This document shows positions 24,336 through 30,944 of a stretch of DNA of 30,944 nucleotides, in pieces. Each line of letters starts with the position of its first letter. Position 1 is the first letter of the stretch. Location: assembly GCA_900553305.1 (NCBI GenBank), contig USDI01000003.1:1-30944 (forward strand), read 5' to 3'. The translations under genes were made by a program, and so were the position numbers. The stretch comes from an uncultured Lachnospiraceae bacterium (lineage in GTDB: Bacteria; Bacillota; Clostridia; Lachnospirales; Lachnospiraceae). The notes beneath the pieces are model-generated. The model had not been told where the DNA came from. It searched no databases and worked only from the letters and a program-made list of their open reading frames with translations.

Positions 24336-25196
24336 ATGATGCACTTTATGAAAAAGATCATAAACATAGTATGCCTGCTGATGACGGTAGGCATATTGTG
24401 TATTATCCCGCAGTTTTCCGTGCAGGCCTCTTCCACATCGACGGGGCTTACCGGAGAGAGCACGGAGAGTACCACAAGACAGGATCCCGGAACTGCTGAG
24501 GATCAGAATGATTTATCCCAACTGAATATCGGCAACACCTTTACCATTACCAGTAATGAAGGTAATGGACAGATTAACGGGACTTTAAGGATTCTGATTA
24601 CATTGACGCTGATCGCACTGGCACCTACTCTGCTGATCATGCTCACTTCATTTACCAGAATCCTCATTGTGTTACATTTTACCAGGGCAGCACTTAACAC
24701 CCAAACAGCGCCTCCAAACCAGGTGCTGATTGGGTTAGCTTTGTTTTTAACCTTTTTCGTGATGCGTCCGACAGTCACAACGATTTATACGGAGGCGCTG
24801 GTTCCGTTTGAAAACGGGGAAATCACGCAGGAGGAATTTTTTGATGAAGGATTACAGCCTTTAAGAGAGTTTATGTATGGGCAGACGCAGACAAAGGATG
24901 TCACACTTTTCTTTGAAATCAGTGGTGAAGAATGGGACGGAACACTCAATGGAATTCCCACGGAAATTCTGATCCCCAGCTTTATTATCAGTGAGCTCAG
25001 AACTGCATTTATTATCGGTTTTTATATTTATATCCCGTTCATTGTAATTGATATGGTTGTGGCGTCCACCCTGATGGGAATGGGAATGATGATGCTGCCT
25101 CCCACGACGATTTCCATGCCGTTTAAAATACTTTTGTTTATTCTGGCTGATGGATGGAGCCTGATTATCGGTAATCTGATTAAGACCTTCTATTAG
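24336..25196 (+). CDS. fliP: Flagellar export gate protein FliP
   Basis: FliP forms, with FliQ and FliR, the core export channel inside the MS ring. The 286-residue protein starts with a signal peptide (IINIVCLLMTVGILCI, ending near VQA), then a hydrophilic Ser/Thr/Glu/Asn stretch (about 33-70), and the conserved core with LTSFTRILIVLHFTRAALNT, PPNQVLIGLALFLTFFVM, FIIGFYIYIPFIVIDMVVAS and MMMLPPTTISMPFKILLF. Two ATG codons stand close together (24336, 24339), the first directly after the fliO stop. It is longer than E. coli FliP (245), chiefly through the linker behind the signal peptide. No strong ribosome binding site is seen, so the start could be one codon off. Confidence 0.96.
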   Translation: MMHFMKKIINIVCLLMTVGILCIIPQFSVQASSTSTGLTGESTESTTRQDPGTAEDQNDLSQLNIGNTFTITSNEGNGQINGTLRILITLTLIALAPTLLIMLTSFTRILIVLHFTRAALNTQTAPPNQVLIGLALFLTFFVMRPTVTTIYTEALVPFENGEITQEEFFDEGLQPLREFMYGQTQTKDVTLFFEISGEEWDGTLNGIPTEILIPSFIISELRTAFIIGFYIYIPFIVIDMVVASTLMGMGMMMLPPTTISMPFKILLFILADGWSLIIGNLIKTFY

Positions 25197-25242
25197 GGAT
25201 ATGATCAGGGACACGCTTAAAATGCGGGAAGGAGTAAATTAA

Positions 25243-25512
25243 ATGGGAATTGAAGAGGTAACCGCCGTTTCGAGTGAGGCTCTTTATCTGGTAATTAAGG
25301 TTGCTGCGCCGGTATTACTTGTTTCGTTGATTGTCGGCCTGATTATCAGTATTTTTCAGACAGTTACATCCATTCAGGAGCAGACACTGACCTTTGTTCC
25401 GAAAATCATAGCAGTTTTCCTTACGCTGATTGTACTTGGTCACTGGATGCTGAATGAAATGACACAGTTTATGATCCGTTTGTGGTCTGATTTTCCTTTA
25501 TACATCAGGTAG
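25243..25512 (+). CDS. fliQ: Flagellar export gate protein FliQ
   Basis: FliQ is a two-helix membrane subunit of the export gate. The 89-residue product has membrane helices at about 16-38 (LVIKVAAPVLLVSLIVGLII) and 50-70 (PKIIAVFLTLIVLGHWML), joined by the conserved QTVTSIQEQTLTFVPK loop. Length is typical. AAGGAG lies upstream of the ATG. A 46-base gap follows fliP, and fliR starts 3 bases after its stop. Confidence 0.95.
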   Translation: MGIEEVTAVSSEALYLVIKVAAPVLLVSLIVGLIISIFQTVTSIQEQTLTFVPKIIAVFLTLIVLGHWMLNEMTQFMIRLWSDFPLYIR

Positions 25513-25515
25513 CTT

Positions 25516-26295
25516 ATGATCAATTATGATTTTACTTACAATGAATTACTGTATTTTCTGCTGATTTTTGTACGGGTGGCGAGTTTTGTTTTTATTGCAC
25601 CGTTTTTCAGTATGGGAAATACGCCGGTGAGAATCCGCGCCGGATTGAGTTTTTTTATTACCCTGCTTTTGTATCACAGCCTGCCGGAAACCGAGATTGT
25701 GTATAACGGGCTTTTGGAATACACGGTAATTGTGATGAAAGAGGTTATTACGGGTATTCTGCTGGGATTCGGAACAAATTTCTGTACCTCGATCATGGCT
25801 TTTGCCGGACAGATCGTGGATATGGATATCGGGTTGTCCATGGCGAGTATGTTTGATCCGACAACGAAGCAGCAGACATCCATATCGGGTGTTATTTATA
25901 ATTATATGATTATGTTAATGTTGATTATTTCAGGAATGTACCGTTATCTCTTATCAGCGTTCGTAGAAGCTTATACGCTGATTCCGATTAACGGAACCGT
26001 ATTCCGTTTTAATAAAATGCTGACCAGCTTTATCAGCTTTATGACAGATTTTGTGGTCATTGGATTCCGGATCTGTCTGCCGGTTTTCGTCGTGATGATT
26101 CTTCTGAATGCCATTCTCGGTATACTGGCGAAGGTATCTCCGCAGCTTAATATGTTTGCGGTTGGTATCCAGTTGAAGATTCTGGTCGGTATCGGGGTGT
26201 TGTTTTTAACCATGTCAATGCTGCCGGATGCGGCAGGCTTTGTCTTTGACCAGATGAAGAGGGTTATGGTGAGCTTCGTAGAGGCAATGAGTTAG
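25516..26295 (+). CDS. fliR: Flagellar export gate protein FliR
   Basis: FliR is the third member of the FliPQR export channel. The 259-residue protein is very hydrophobic with several membrane segments and the family features RVASFVFIAPFF, NTPVRIRAGLSFFIT, and MDIGLSMASMFDPTTKQQTS. Only a weak ribosome binding site precedes the ATG, so it is probably translated by coupling with fliQ, whose stop is 3 bases upstream. Its stop is 14 bases before the chosen flhB start. Confidence 0.95.
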   Translation: MINYDFTYNELLYFLLIFVRVASFVFIAPFFSMGNTPVRIRAGLSFFITLLLYHSLPETEIVYNGLLEYTVIVMKEVITGILLGFGTNFCTSIMAFAGQIVDMDIGLSMASMFDPTTKQQTSISGVIYNYMIMLMLIISGMYRYLLSAFVEAYTLIPINGTVFRFNKMLTSFISFMTDFVVIGFRICLPVFVVMILLNAILGILAKVSPQLNMFAVGIQLKILVGIGVLFLTMSMLPDAAGFVFDQMKRVMVSFVEAMS

Positions 26296-26309
26296 GAGGA
26301 TTGGTCCCG

Positions 26310-27419
26310 GTGTTGGAATATCAGCTTCAGTTCTTTGCCAAGGATGGTCCTGGTGGAGAGAAAACCGAGCAGCCGACTTCCAAAAAGTTAGACGATGCCC
26401 GGAAGGAAGGGCAGGTTGCCAAGAGTAAGGAGGTTGCGAATGCCGCCGGAATTCTGGCACTGTTTCTGATTGTCCGGTTTTATGCAGGGACACTCGGAGA
26501 AAGCTTCGTGAATTATTTCCGTGGAATCTATAATGAGATTCCGGATGCCATTCAGATGTTTGACAGTGCAGTTCCGTTTGCCACGATTTCCGTGATCCTG
26601 CGTCAGATGATTCTGCAGATGATCATTATGATGGGACCTGTTTTACTGATTGCCGTTATCATTGCATTTGTCTGTGATGTGGTGCAGGTCAAGTGGAGGA
26701 TTACCGGAAAACCGCTGCAGCCCAAATTCAGCAAATTAAACCCGGTAAAGGGATTTGGCAGAATTTTCTCTAAGAATTCACTGGTAGAACTGCTCAAATC
26801 CATTGCAAAGATCGGTGTAATCGGTTATATTGCATTTTCCGAGGTTAAGAAATATGCCTCAGATTTGTATCTTCTGTATGATATTGGTCTGTATCAGGCG
26901 ATCGGGCTTGTAGGAGATATCCTGTTTTCTGTTGGAATCAAGGTGGCGGCGGCCTATGTGGTAATTGCGTTACTTGACTTTGCTTACCAGAAATGGAAGT
27001 TCAGGCAGGATATGATGATGACCAAGCAGGAGGTCAAGGACGAATATAAGAACCAGGAAGGGGATCCGCAGATCAAGGGAAAGCAGAAACAGCGTATGCG
27101 TGAGGCTTCCCAGAGGAGAATGATGCAGCAGCTCCCCGAGGCGGATGTTGTTATTACAAACCCTACACATTTTGCGGTAGCAATCAAGTATGACCCGGAC
27201 AAGTACGATGCCCCTTATGTGCTTGCGAAGGGCGAGGATTATCTGGCACAGAAGATCAAGGAGATTGCCAGGGAACACGATGTTGAAATTGTAGAAAATA
27301 AGCCGTTGGCACGTATGCTTTATGCCAATGTGGATATCGGAGGGCTGGTGCCTCCGGAGCTTTATCAGGCTGTAGCGGAAGTTCTTGCTTTCGTATATCA
27401 CCTGAAAGGTAAAGTATAA
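26310..27419 (+). CDS. flhB: Flagellar export switch protein FlhB
   Basis: FlhB controls substrate specificity of the exporter and switches after FliK signals hook completion. I prefer the GTG at 26310 because TTAGGAGGA (26293-26300) is 9 bases away. The in-frame TTG at 26301 touches that sequence. The 369-residue product begins LEYQLQFFAKDGPGGEKTEQ and PTSKKLDDARKEGQVAKSKE, as usual. Four membrane helices follow, then a cytoplasmic domain with the self-cleavage motif NPTH (Asn284-Pro285) in VVITNPTHFAVAIKYD. Both cleavage residues are present, so switching should work normally. Confidence 0.95.
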   Translation: MLEYQLQFFAKDGPGGEKTEQPTSKKLDDARKEGQVAKSKEVANAAGILALFLIVRFYAGTLGESFVNYFRGIYNEIPDAIQMFDSAVPFATISVILRQMILQMIIMMGPVLLIAVIIAFVCDVVQVKWRITGKPLQPKFSKLNPVKGFGRIFSKNSLVELLKSIAKIGVIGYIAFSEVKKYASDLYLLYDIGLYQAIGLVGDILFSVGIKVAAAYVVIALLDFAYQKWKFRQDMMMTKQEVKDEYKNQEGDPQIKGKQKQRMREASQRRMMQQLPEADVVITNPTHFAVAIKYDPDKYDAPYVLAKGEDYLAQKIKEIAREHDVEIVENKPLARMLYANVDIGGLVPPELYQAVAEVLAFVYHLKGKV

Positions 27420-27460
27420 AAGATGAAAGAGACCGAAGACGACAGGAAAGGAGAGCAGAC

Positions 27461-29494
27461 ATGAAAAAGGCAGATGTTGGTGTAGCAGCATATATCGTAG
27501 CAGCCTTTGTAATGCTCATCGTGCCCGTTCCAAGCTGGCTTCTGGATGTTCTGCTTGCATGTAATATTGCAATTGCATTTACAATTCTGTTTACCACGAT
27601 GTTTTCCAAGGAAGTGCTGGATATGTCGTTTTTCCCGACCATTCTGTTATTTACCACAATTTTCCGTATTGCACTGAATGTATCCTCCACCCGTCTGATT
27701 CTGACGACGGGAGATCCGGGACAGGTGGTAGCAACCTTCGGAAGCTTCGTTGGCGGCGGTGACCTGATTGTCGGTGCGATTGTCTTCCTGATTTTGCTGA
27801 TTGTGCAGTTCATGGTTATTAATAAAGGTTCCGAACGTGTGGCTGAAGTAACGGCTCGATTCACTCTGGATGCAATGCCCGGTAAACAGATGGCGATTGA
27901 CGCCGATTTAAATACCGGAGCGATTAACGATGCCGAAGCAAAAAGGCGGAGAGATAAGATTCAGGAAGAAGCAAGCTTCTTCGGTTCCATGGATGGTGCG
28001 GTAAAGTACGTAAAGGGAGATGCAACGGCAGGTCTTATCATTACCGCAATTAATGTCATCGGTGGTATTGCCATGGGTGTACTGCGGCAGAATATGGATA
28101 TTACCGCAGCTCTTAACAAGTACGTTATTCTGACAATCGGTGATGGTCTGGTGAGCCAGATTCCCTCCCTTCTGATCTCTCTTTCCACAGGTATTCTGGT
28201 TACGAAGGGATCGAAGGATGCCGACTTTGGCTCGGTACTGATCGGACAGCTGTTCGGTGTGCCGAGAGCCCTGTATCTGGTAGGTGCAATTATCACAGCC
28301 CTTGGTATCATCACTCCGCTCCCTACGGTGGTATTCCTGGGACTGGGATTGATCTTTGTAGTGACGGGACGTGTGATTGCAGGAACGATCGAGACGGCGC
28401 AGATTGAAAATGAAGTCGATACGGAGGAGGCAGCAGCCGAAGAGATCAGGCAGCCGGAAAATGTGAACAGTCTCCTGCAGGTGGATCCGATCGAGCTGGA
28501 GTTTGGTTACGGAATCATTCCGTTGGCGGATGTGAATCAGGGTGGTGACCTGCTTGACCGTGTGGTTATGATCCGAAGACAGATTGCACTGGAATTGGGT
28601 ACGGTAGTTCCGATCATCCGGTTGCGTGATAACATCCAGTTAAATCCGAACCAGTATATTATTAAGATTAAAGGCATTCAGGTGAGCGAGGGCGAAATCC
28701 TGTTTGATCACTATATGGCAATGAATCCGGGCTATGTGGAGGAAGAAATTACAGGTATTCCTACATTTGAACCGTCCTTCCATCTGCCGGCAATCTGGAT
28801 TACGGAAGGACAGCGGGAACGGGCAGAAAGTCTTGGATATACCGTAGTAGATCCGCCGTCCATCATTGCAACCCATCTGACGGAAATTATCCGTCAGCAT
28901 ATTGCAGAACTTTTAACCAGACAGGATGTACAGAATCTGGTGAACAATTTAAAGGAAACCAATCCTTCCCTGGTAGACGAGCTGATTCCGAAGCTTCTCG
29001 GACTTGGCGAGGTGCAGAAGGTGTTGCAGAACCTGCTTAAGGAAGGTATTTCCATCCGTGATCTGCTGACGATCTTTGAAACACTGGCGGATTACGCACC
29101 ATCGACAAGGGACACGGATATTTTAACCGAATATGTGCGTCAGAGCCTGAAGCGGGCAATTTCTAATAAATTCTTCCCGCCGAATGAAACAACGAGCGTG
29201 GTAACGCTGGATCCGAAGATTGAGCAGGAAATCATGGCAAGTGTGAAGCAGACTGAAAACGGTGCTTATCTGACACTGGATCCGGAACGTACGAAAGCCA
29301 TTATCAAATCGGTGGAAACAGAGATTGCAAAGCTGGAAAACCTGGGAAAAAATCCCATTATCATCACTTCCCCGATTGTCCGTATGTACTTTAAACGGCT
29401 GACGGAGGATTATGTGAAGGATTTAATTGTAGTATCCTATAATGAAGTGGAAAATAATGTAGAATTACAGTCTGTAGGAATGGTGACAGCATGA
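27461..29494 (+). CDS. flhA: Flagellar export gate protein FlhA
   Basis: FlhA is the largest export-gate subunit: it forms a ring that uses the proton motive force and binds chaperone-substrate complexes. The 677-residue protein has about eight N-terminal membrane helices with the conserved RIALNVSSTRLIL segment and the cytoplasmic FHIPEP-region loop (GSERVAEVTARFTLDAMPGK, then QMAIDADLNTG). A large cytoplasmic C-terminal domain follows, with LNPNQYIIKIKG and GAYLTLDPE. AGGAAAGGAG (27444-27453) precedes the ATG. Its stop overlaps the flhF start (ATGA), so the two are translationally coupled. Confidence 0.97.
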   Translation: MKKADVGVAAYIVAAFVMLIVPVPSWLLDVLLACNIAIAFTILFTTMFSKEVLDMSFFPTILLFTTIFRIALNVSSTRLILTTGDPGQVVATFGSFVGGGDLIVGAIVFLILLIVQFMVINKGSERVAEVTARFTLDAMPGKQMAIDADLNTGAINDAEAKRRRDKIQEEASFFGSMDGAVKYVKGDATAGLIITAINVIGGIAMGVLRQNMDITAALNKYVILTIGDGLVSQIPSLLISLSTGILVTKGSKDADFGSVLIGQLFGVPRALYLVGAIITALGIITPLPTVVFLGLGLIFVVTGRVIAGTIETAQIENEVDTEEAAAEEIRQPENVNSLLQVDPIELEFGYGIIPLADVNQGGDLLDRVVMIRRQIALELGTVVPIIRLRDNIQLNPNQYIIKIKGIQVSEGEILFDHYMAMNPGYVEEEITGIPTFEPSFHLPAIWITEGQRERAESLGYTVVDPPSIIATHLTEIIRQHIAELLTRQDVQNLVNNLKETNPSLVDELIPKLLGLGEVQKVLQNLLKEGISIRDLLTIFETLADYAPSTRDTDILTEYVRQSLKRAISNKFFPPNETTSVVTLDPKIEQEIMASVKQTENGAYLTLDPERTKAIIKSVETEIAKLENLGKNPIIITSPIVRMYFKRLTEDYVKDLIVVSYNEVENNVELQSVGMVTA

Positions 29495-30726
29495 TAATCA
29501 AGAAATTTCAAGGAAAAACAGAAGCAGAAGCAGTAGAAAATGCAAAGAAGGAATTAGGAAACGGCATTGTTATTATGAATGTCAGGAATGTGAAGAAGAA
29601 GGGAATTTTCAGTTTCCTCAGACAGCAGCTGGTTGAGGTGACGGTGGCGCTTGAGGAAGAACCGGTAAGACCGGCCGGAATTCCTGAAACGAACCGGAAT
29701 CTGACAGATGCCATTGCCAATATCCGTTCTGTCAGTGAAAGATCCCTGCAGCAGGAAGCAGCAGAGAAAAAGGAGCAGAGTGCGCAGGAGGATAAGCGTG
29801 CGGACAGCGCAGCTATTGAAGAAAAGCTCGACAGCCTTCATTTTCTCTTAGAGCAGCAGATGCAGAAGCCTGAGGAGAATAAGTCAGAGGAAAAGACAGA
29901 GGACACGGAGGAAGAGCCTCCGAGTGAAATGGAGCAGTTTATGAAGCTGCTTTATAATACGATGCTGGAAAATGAAGTCAATGAAAAGTATGCAAACCAG
30001 ATCATTGATGAAATTGAAAAATCCAACAAGCCGAACATGCCGTTTGATTATGCGCTTTCGAATATTTATCAGAAGATGATCCTGAAATTTGGAAAACCGG
30101 CAGGTGTTACACCGGCGGCACAGGGACCGAAGATGATATTTTTCATTGGACCTACCGGTGTCGGAAAGACCACGACAATTGCCAAGATTGCTTCACGCTT
30201 CTGTGTGGACGGCGGCAGAAAGGTGGCGCTGCTTACTGCGGATACTTACCGTATCGCGGCAGCCGAGCAATTACGTACTTATGCGAATATCTTAGAGGTT
30301 CCTTTCCGGATTATTTATTCGGTTGAAGAAATCAGTCAGGCAATGAGGGACTTTAAGGATTATGATTATATTTTAGTGGATACTGCAGGACATTCCCATC
30401 AGAATACCGAACAGAAGGAAGTAATGAAGGAATTGATCCATTCTGTGGATGGAATTATCGAAAAAGAAGTATTTCTGGTATTGAGTGCAACGACGAAGTA
30501 CCGGGATCTGTTAAGTATTGCGGATACTTATTCGGATGTGACGGATTATAAGCTGATTTTCACGAAGCTGGATGAAACCACAACACTTGGAAATCTGCTG
30601 AATCTGAAGCTTTATACCGGTGCGCCGCTATCTTATGTGACCTGCGGACAGAATGTGCCGGATGACATCGAAGATTTTAATCCGCAGAAGACTGTGAAAA
30701 GGCTGCTTGGAGGAAAGCAGAAATAG
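29491..30726 (+). CDS. flhF: Flagellar SRP-type GTPase FlhF
   Basis: FlhF is a membrane-associated GTPase that sets where flagella are built and how many, together with FlhG. The 411-residue protein has a basic N-terminal domain (about 1-55, MIIKKFQGKTEAEAVENAKK), a variable Glu/Gln/Lys-rich middle (about 75-155), and an SRP-like NG domain with P-loop GPTGVGKTT (220-228), LTADTYRIAAAEQLRTYA, VDTAGHSHQN and FTKLDETTTLGNLLN. All nucleotide-binding motifs are intact. The ATG overlaps the flhA stop. Confidence 0.97.
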   Translation: MIIKKFQGKTEAEAVENAKKELGNGIVIMNVRNVKKKGIFSFLRQQLVEVTVALEEEPVRPAGIPETNRNLTDAIANIRSVSERSLQQEAAEKKEQSAQEDKRADSAAIEEKLDSLHFLLEQQMQKPEENKSEEKTEDTEEEPPSEMEQFMKLLYNTMLENEVNEKYANQIIDEIEKSNKPNMPFDYALSNIYQKMILKFGKPAGVTPAAQGPKMIFFIGPTGVGKTTTIAKIASRFCVDGGRKVALLTADTYRIAAAEQLRTYANILEVPFRIIYSVEEISQAMRDFKDYDYILVDTAGHSHQNTEQKEVMKELIHSVDGIIEKEVFLVLSATTKYRDLLSIADTYSDVTDYKLIFTKLDETTTLGNLLNLKLYTGAPLSYVTCGQNVPDDIEDFNPQKTVKRLLGGKQK

Positions 30727-30773
30727 TACAAAATATGATTCAATACAAAAGATCAAAAGATCGGGGATGAAAA

Positions 30774-30944
30774 ATGGATCAGGCAGAACAGTTAAGAAAT
30801 ATTATAAAGGCAAGTAATGTAAAACGCAGTAAGCCCACGGCGAGGGTTATTACCGTAACCAGCGGAAAAGGCGGCGTTGGAAAATCGAATACAGCAATTA
30901 ATCTGGCAATCCCGTTTCGTCTGATAAATCAGGTCACTCATATT
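30774..30944 (+). CDS. flhG: FlhG/MinD-like ATPase, 3' end missing
   Basis: The first 57 codons are visible before the window ends. The start MDQAEQLRNIIKASNV and the deviant Walker A box ITVTSGKGGVGKSNTAINLA match FlhG (YlxH), the MinD-type ATPase that works with FlhF in flagellar number control. GGGGA (30763-30767) is 6 bases before the ATG, and flhF ends 47 bases upstream. The last dozen or so residues (IPFRLINQVTHI) fit the family poorly: an IQF-R-x-G-Q followed by a beta strand is expected. Sequence quality at the end of the molecule may be low. Confidence 0.88.
   Translation, partial: MDQAEQLRNIIKASNVKRSKPTARVITVTSGKGGVGKSNTAINLAIPFRLINQVTHI

Noticed and set aside
25201..25242. A 13-codon frame (MIRDTLKMREGVN) between fliP and fliQ
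   Set aside because: It is too short, has only a weak upstream ribosome site, and its end coincides with the ribosome site of fliQ; most likely chance.
7166..30944. Reverse-strand frames of 60-205 codons throughout the flagellar region
   Set aside because: All lie opposite well-supported conserved genes, lack ribosome sites and family motifs, and look like shadows.
1..30944. CRISPR array, phage, transposon, tRNA, rRNA or defence system
   Set aside because: I found no spaced direct repeats of the CRISPR kind, no transposase or integrase motifs, and no RNA gene; the tandem repeats seen are coding and contiguous.

Overview
The window reads as a continuous stretch of chromosome from a motile, low-to-mid GC, Gram-positive Clostridia bacterium, most likely a member of the Lachnospiraceae (Roseburia/Eubacterium/Butyrivibrio type). 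The grounds are the gene order topA-codY-flgB, a FliY-type switch protein with a CheC-like half, FlbD and a YlxF/MotE-like protein inside the flagellar operon, strong AGGAGG ribosome binding sites, and frequent TTG/GTG starts. Every supported gene is on the + strand. The first gene enters from outside the window and the last is cut by the right edge.

Region 1 (1-3747) is the 3' part of a very large, probably exported protein of the DUF5057 kind. It carries six tandem 36-bp repeats in an acidic linker. A terminator follows, and its distal arm overlaps the promoter of topA (3957-6035). Region 2 (6036-7165) holds codY (6203-6988), with a clear sigma-A promoter, two near-consensus CodY boxes upstream, and a strong terminator after it.

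Region 3 (7115 to the end) is a single long flagellar/chemotaxis operon driven by a sigma-A-type promoter at 7115-7143. The order is flgB, flgC, fliE (rod, MS-ring adaptor), fliF, fliG (MS ring and rotor), fliH, fliI, fliJ (export ATPase complex), a YlxF/MotE-like membrane protein, fliK, flgD, a TIGR02530-type operon protein, flgE (hook), flbD, motA, motB, fliL (stator), fliM, fliY/fliN (C-ring), cheY, fliO, fliP, fliQ, fliR, flhB, flhA (export gate), flhF, and the start of flhG/minD-like (placement and number). Genes are separated by 0-123 bases or overlap by 1-8 bases, so translation is probably coupled over much of it. No gene-free stretch exceeds about 210 bases.

I see no CRISPR array, phage, insertion sequence, tRNA or rRNA. 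The window is mostly a well-known conserved operon. The points worth a second look are: paired CodY boxes upstream of codY together with a diverged effector-binding region in CodY; a FlgD carrying a C-terminal surface-protein-like helical module and an acidic tail; a Met/Asn-rich repeat linker in FliY; a possible sigma-28 promoter and mini-ORF in front of fliK; a perfect 14-bp hairpin between flgE and flbD; and the repeat-bearing giant protein at the left edge.
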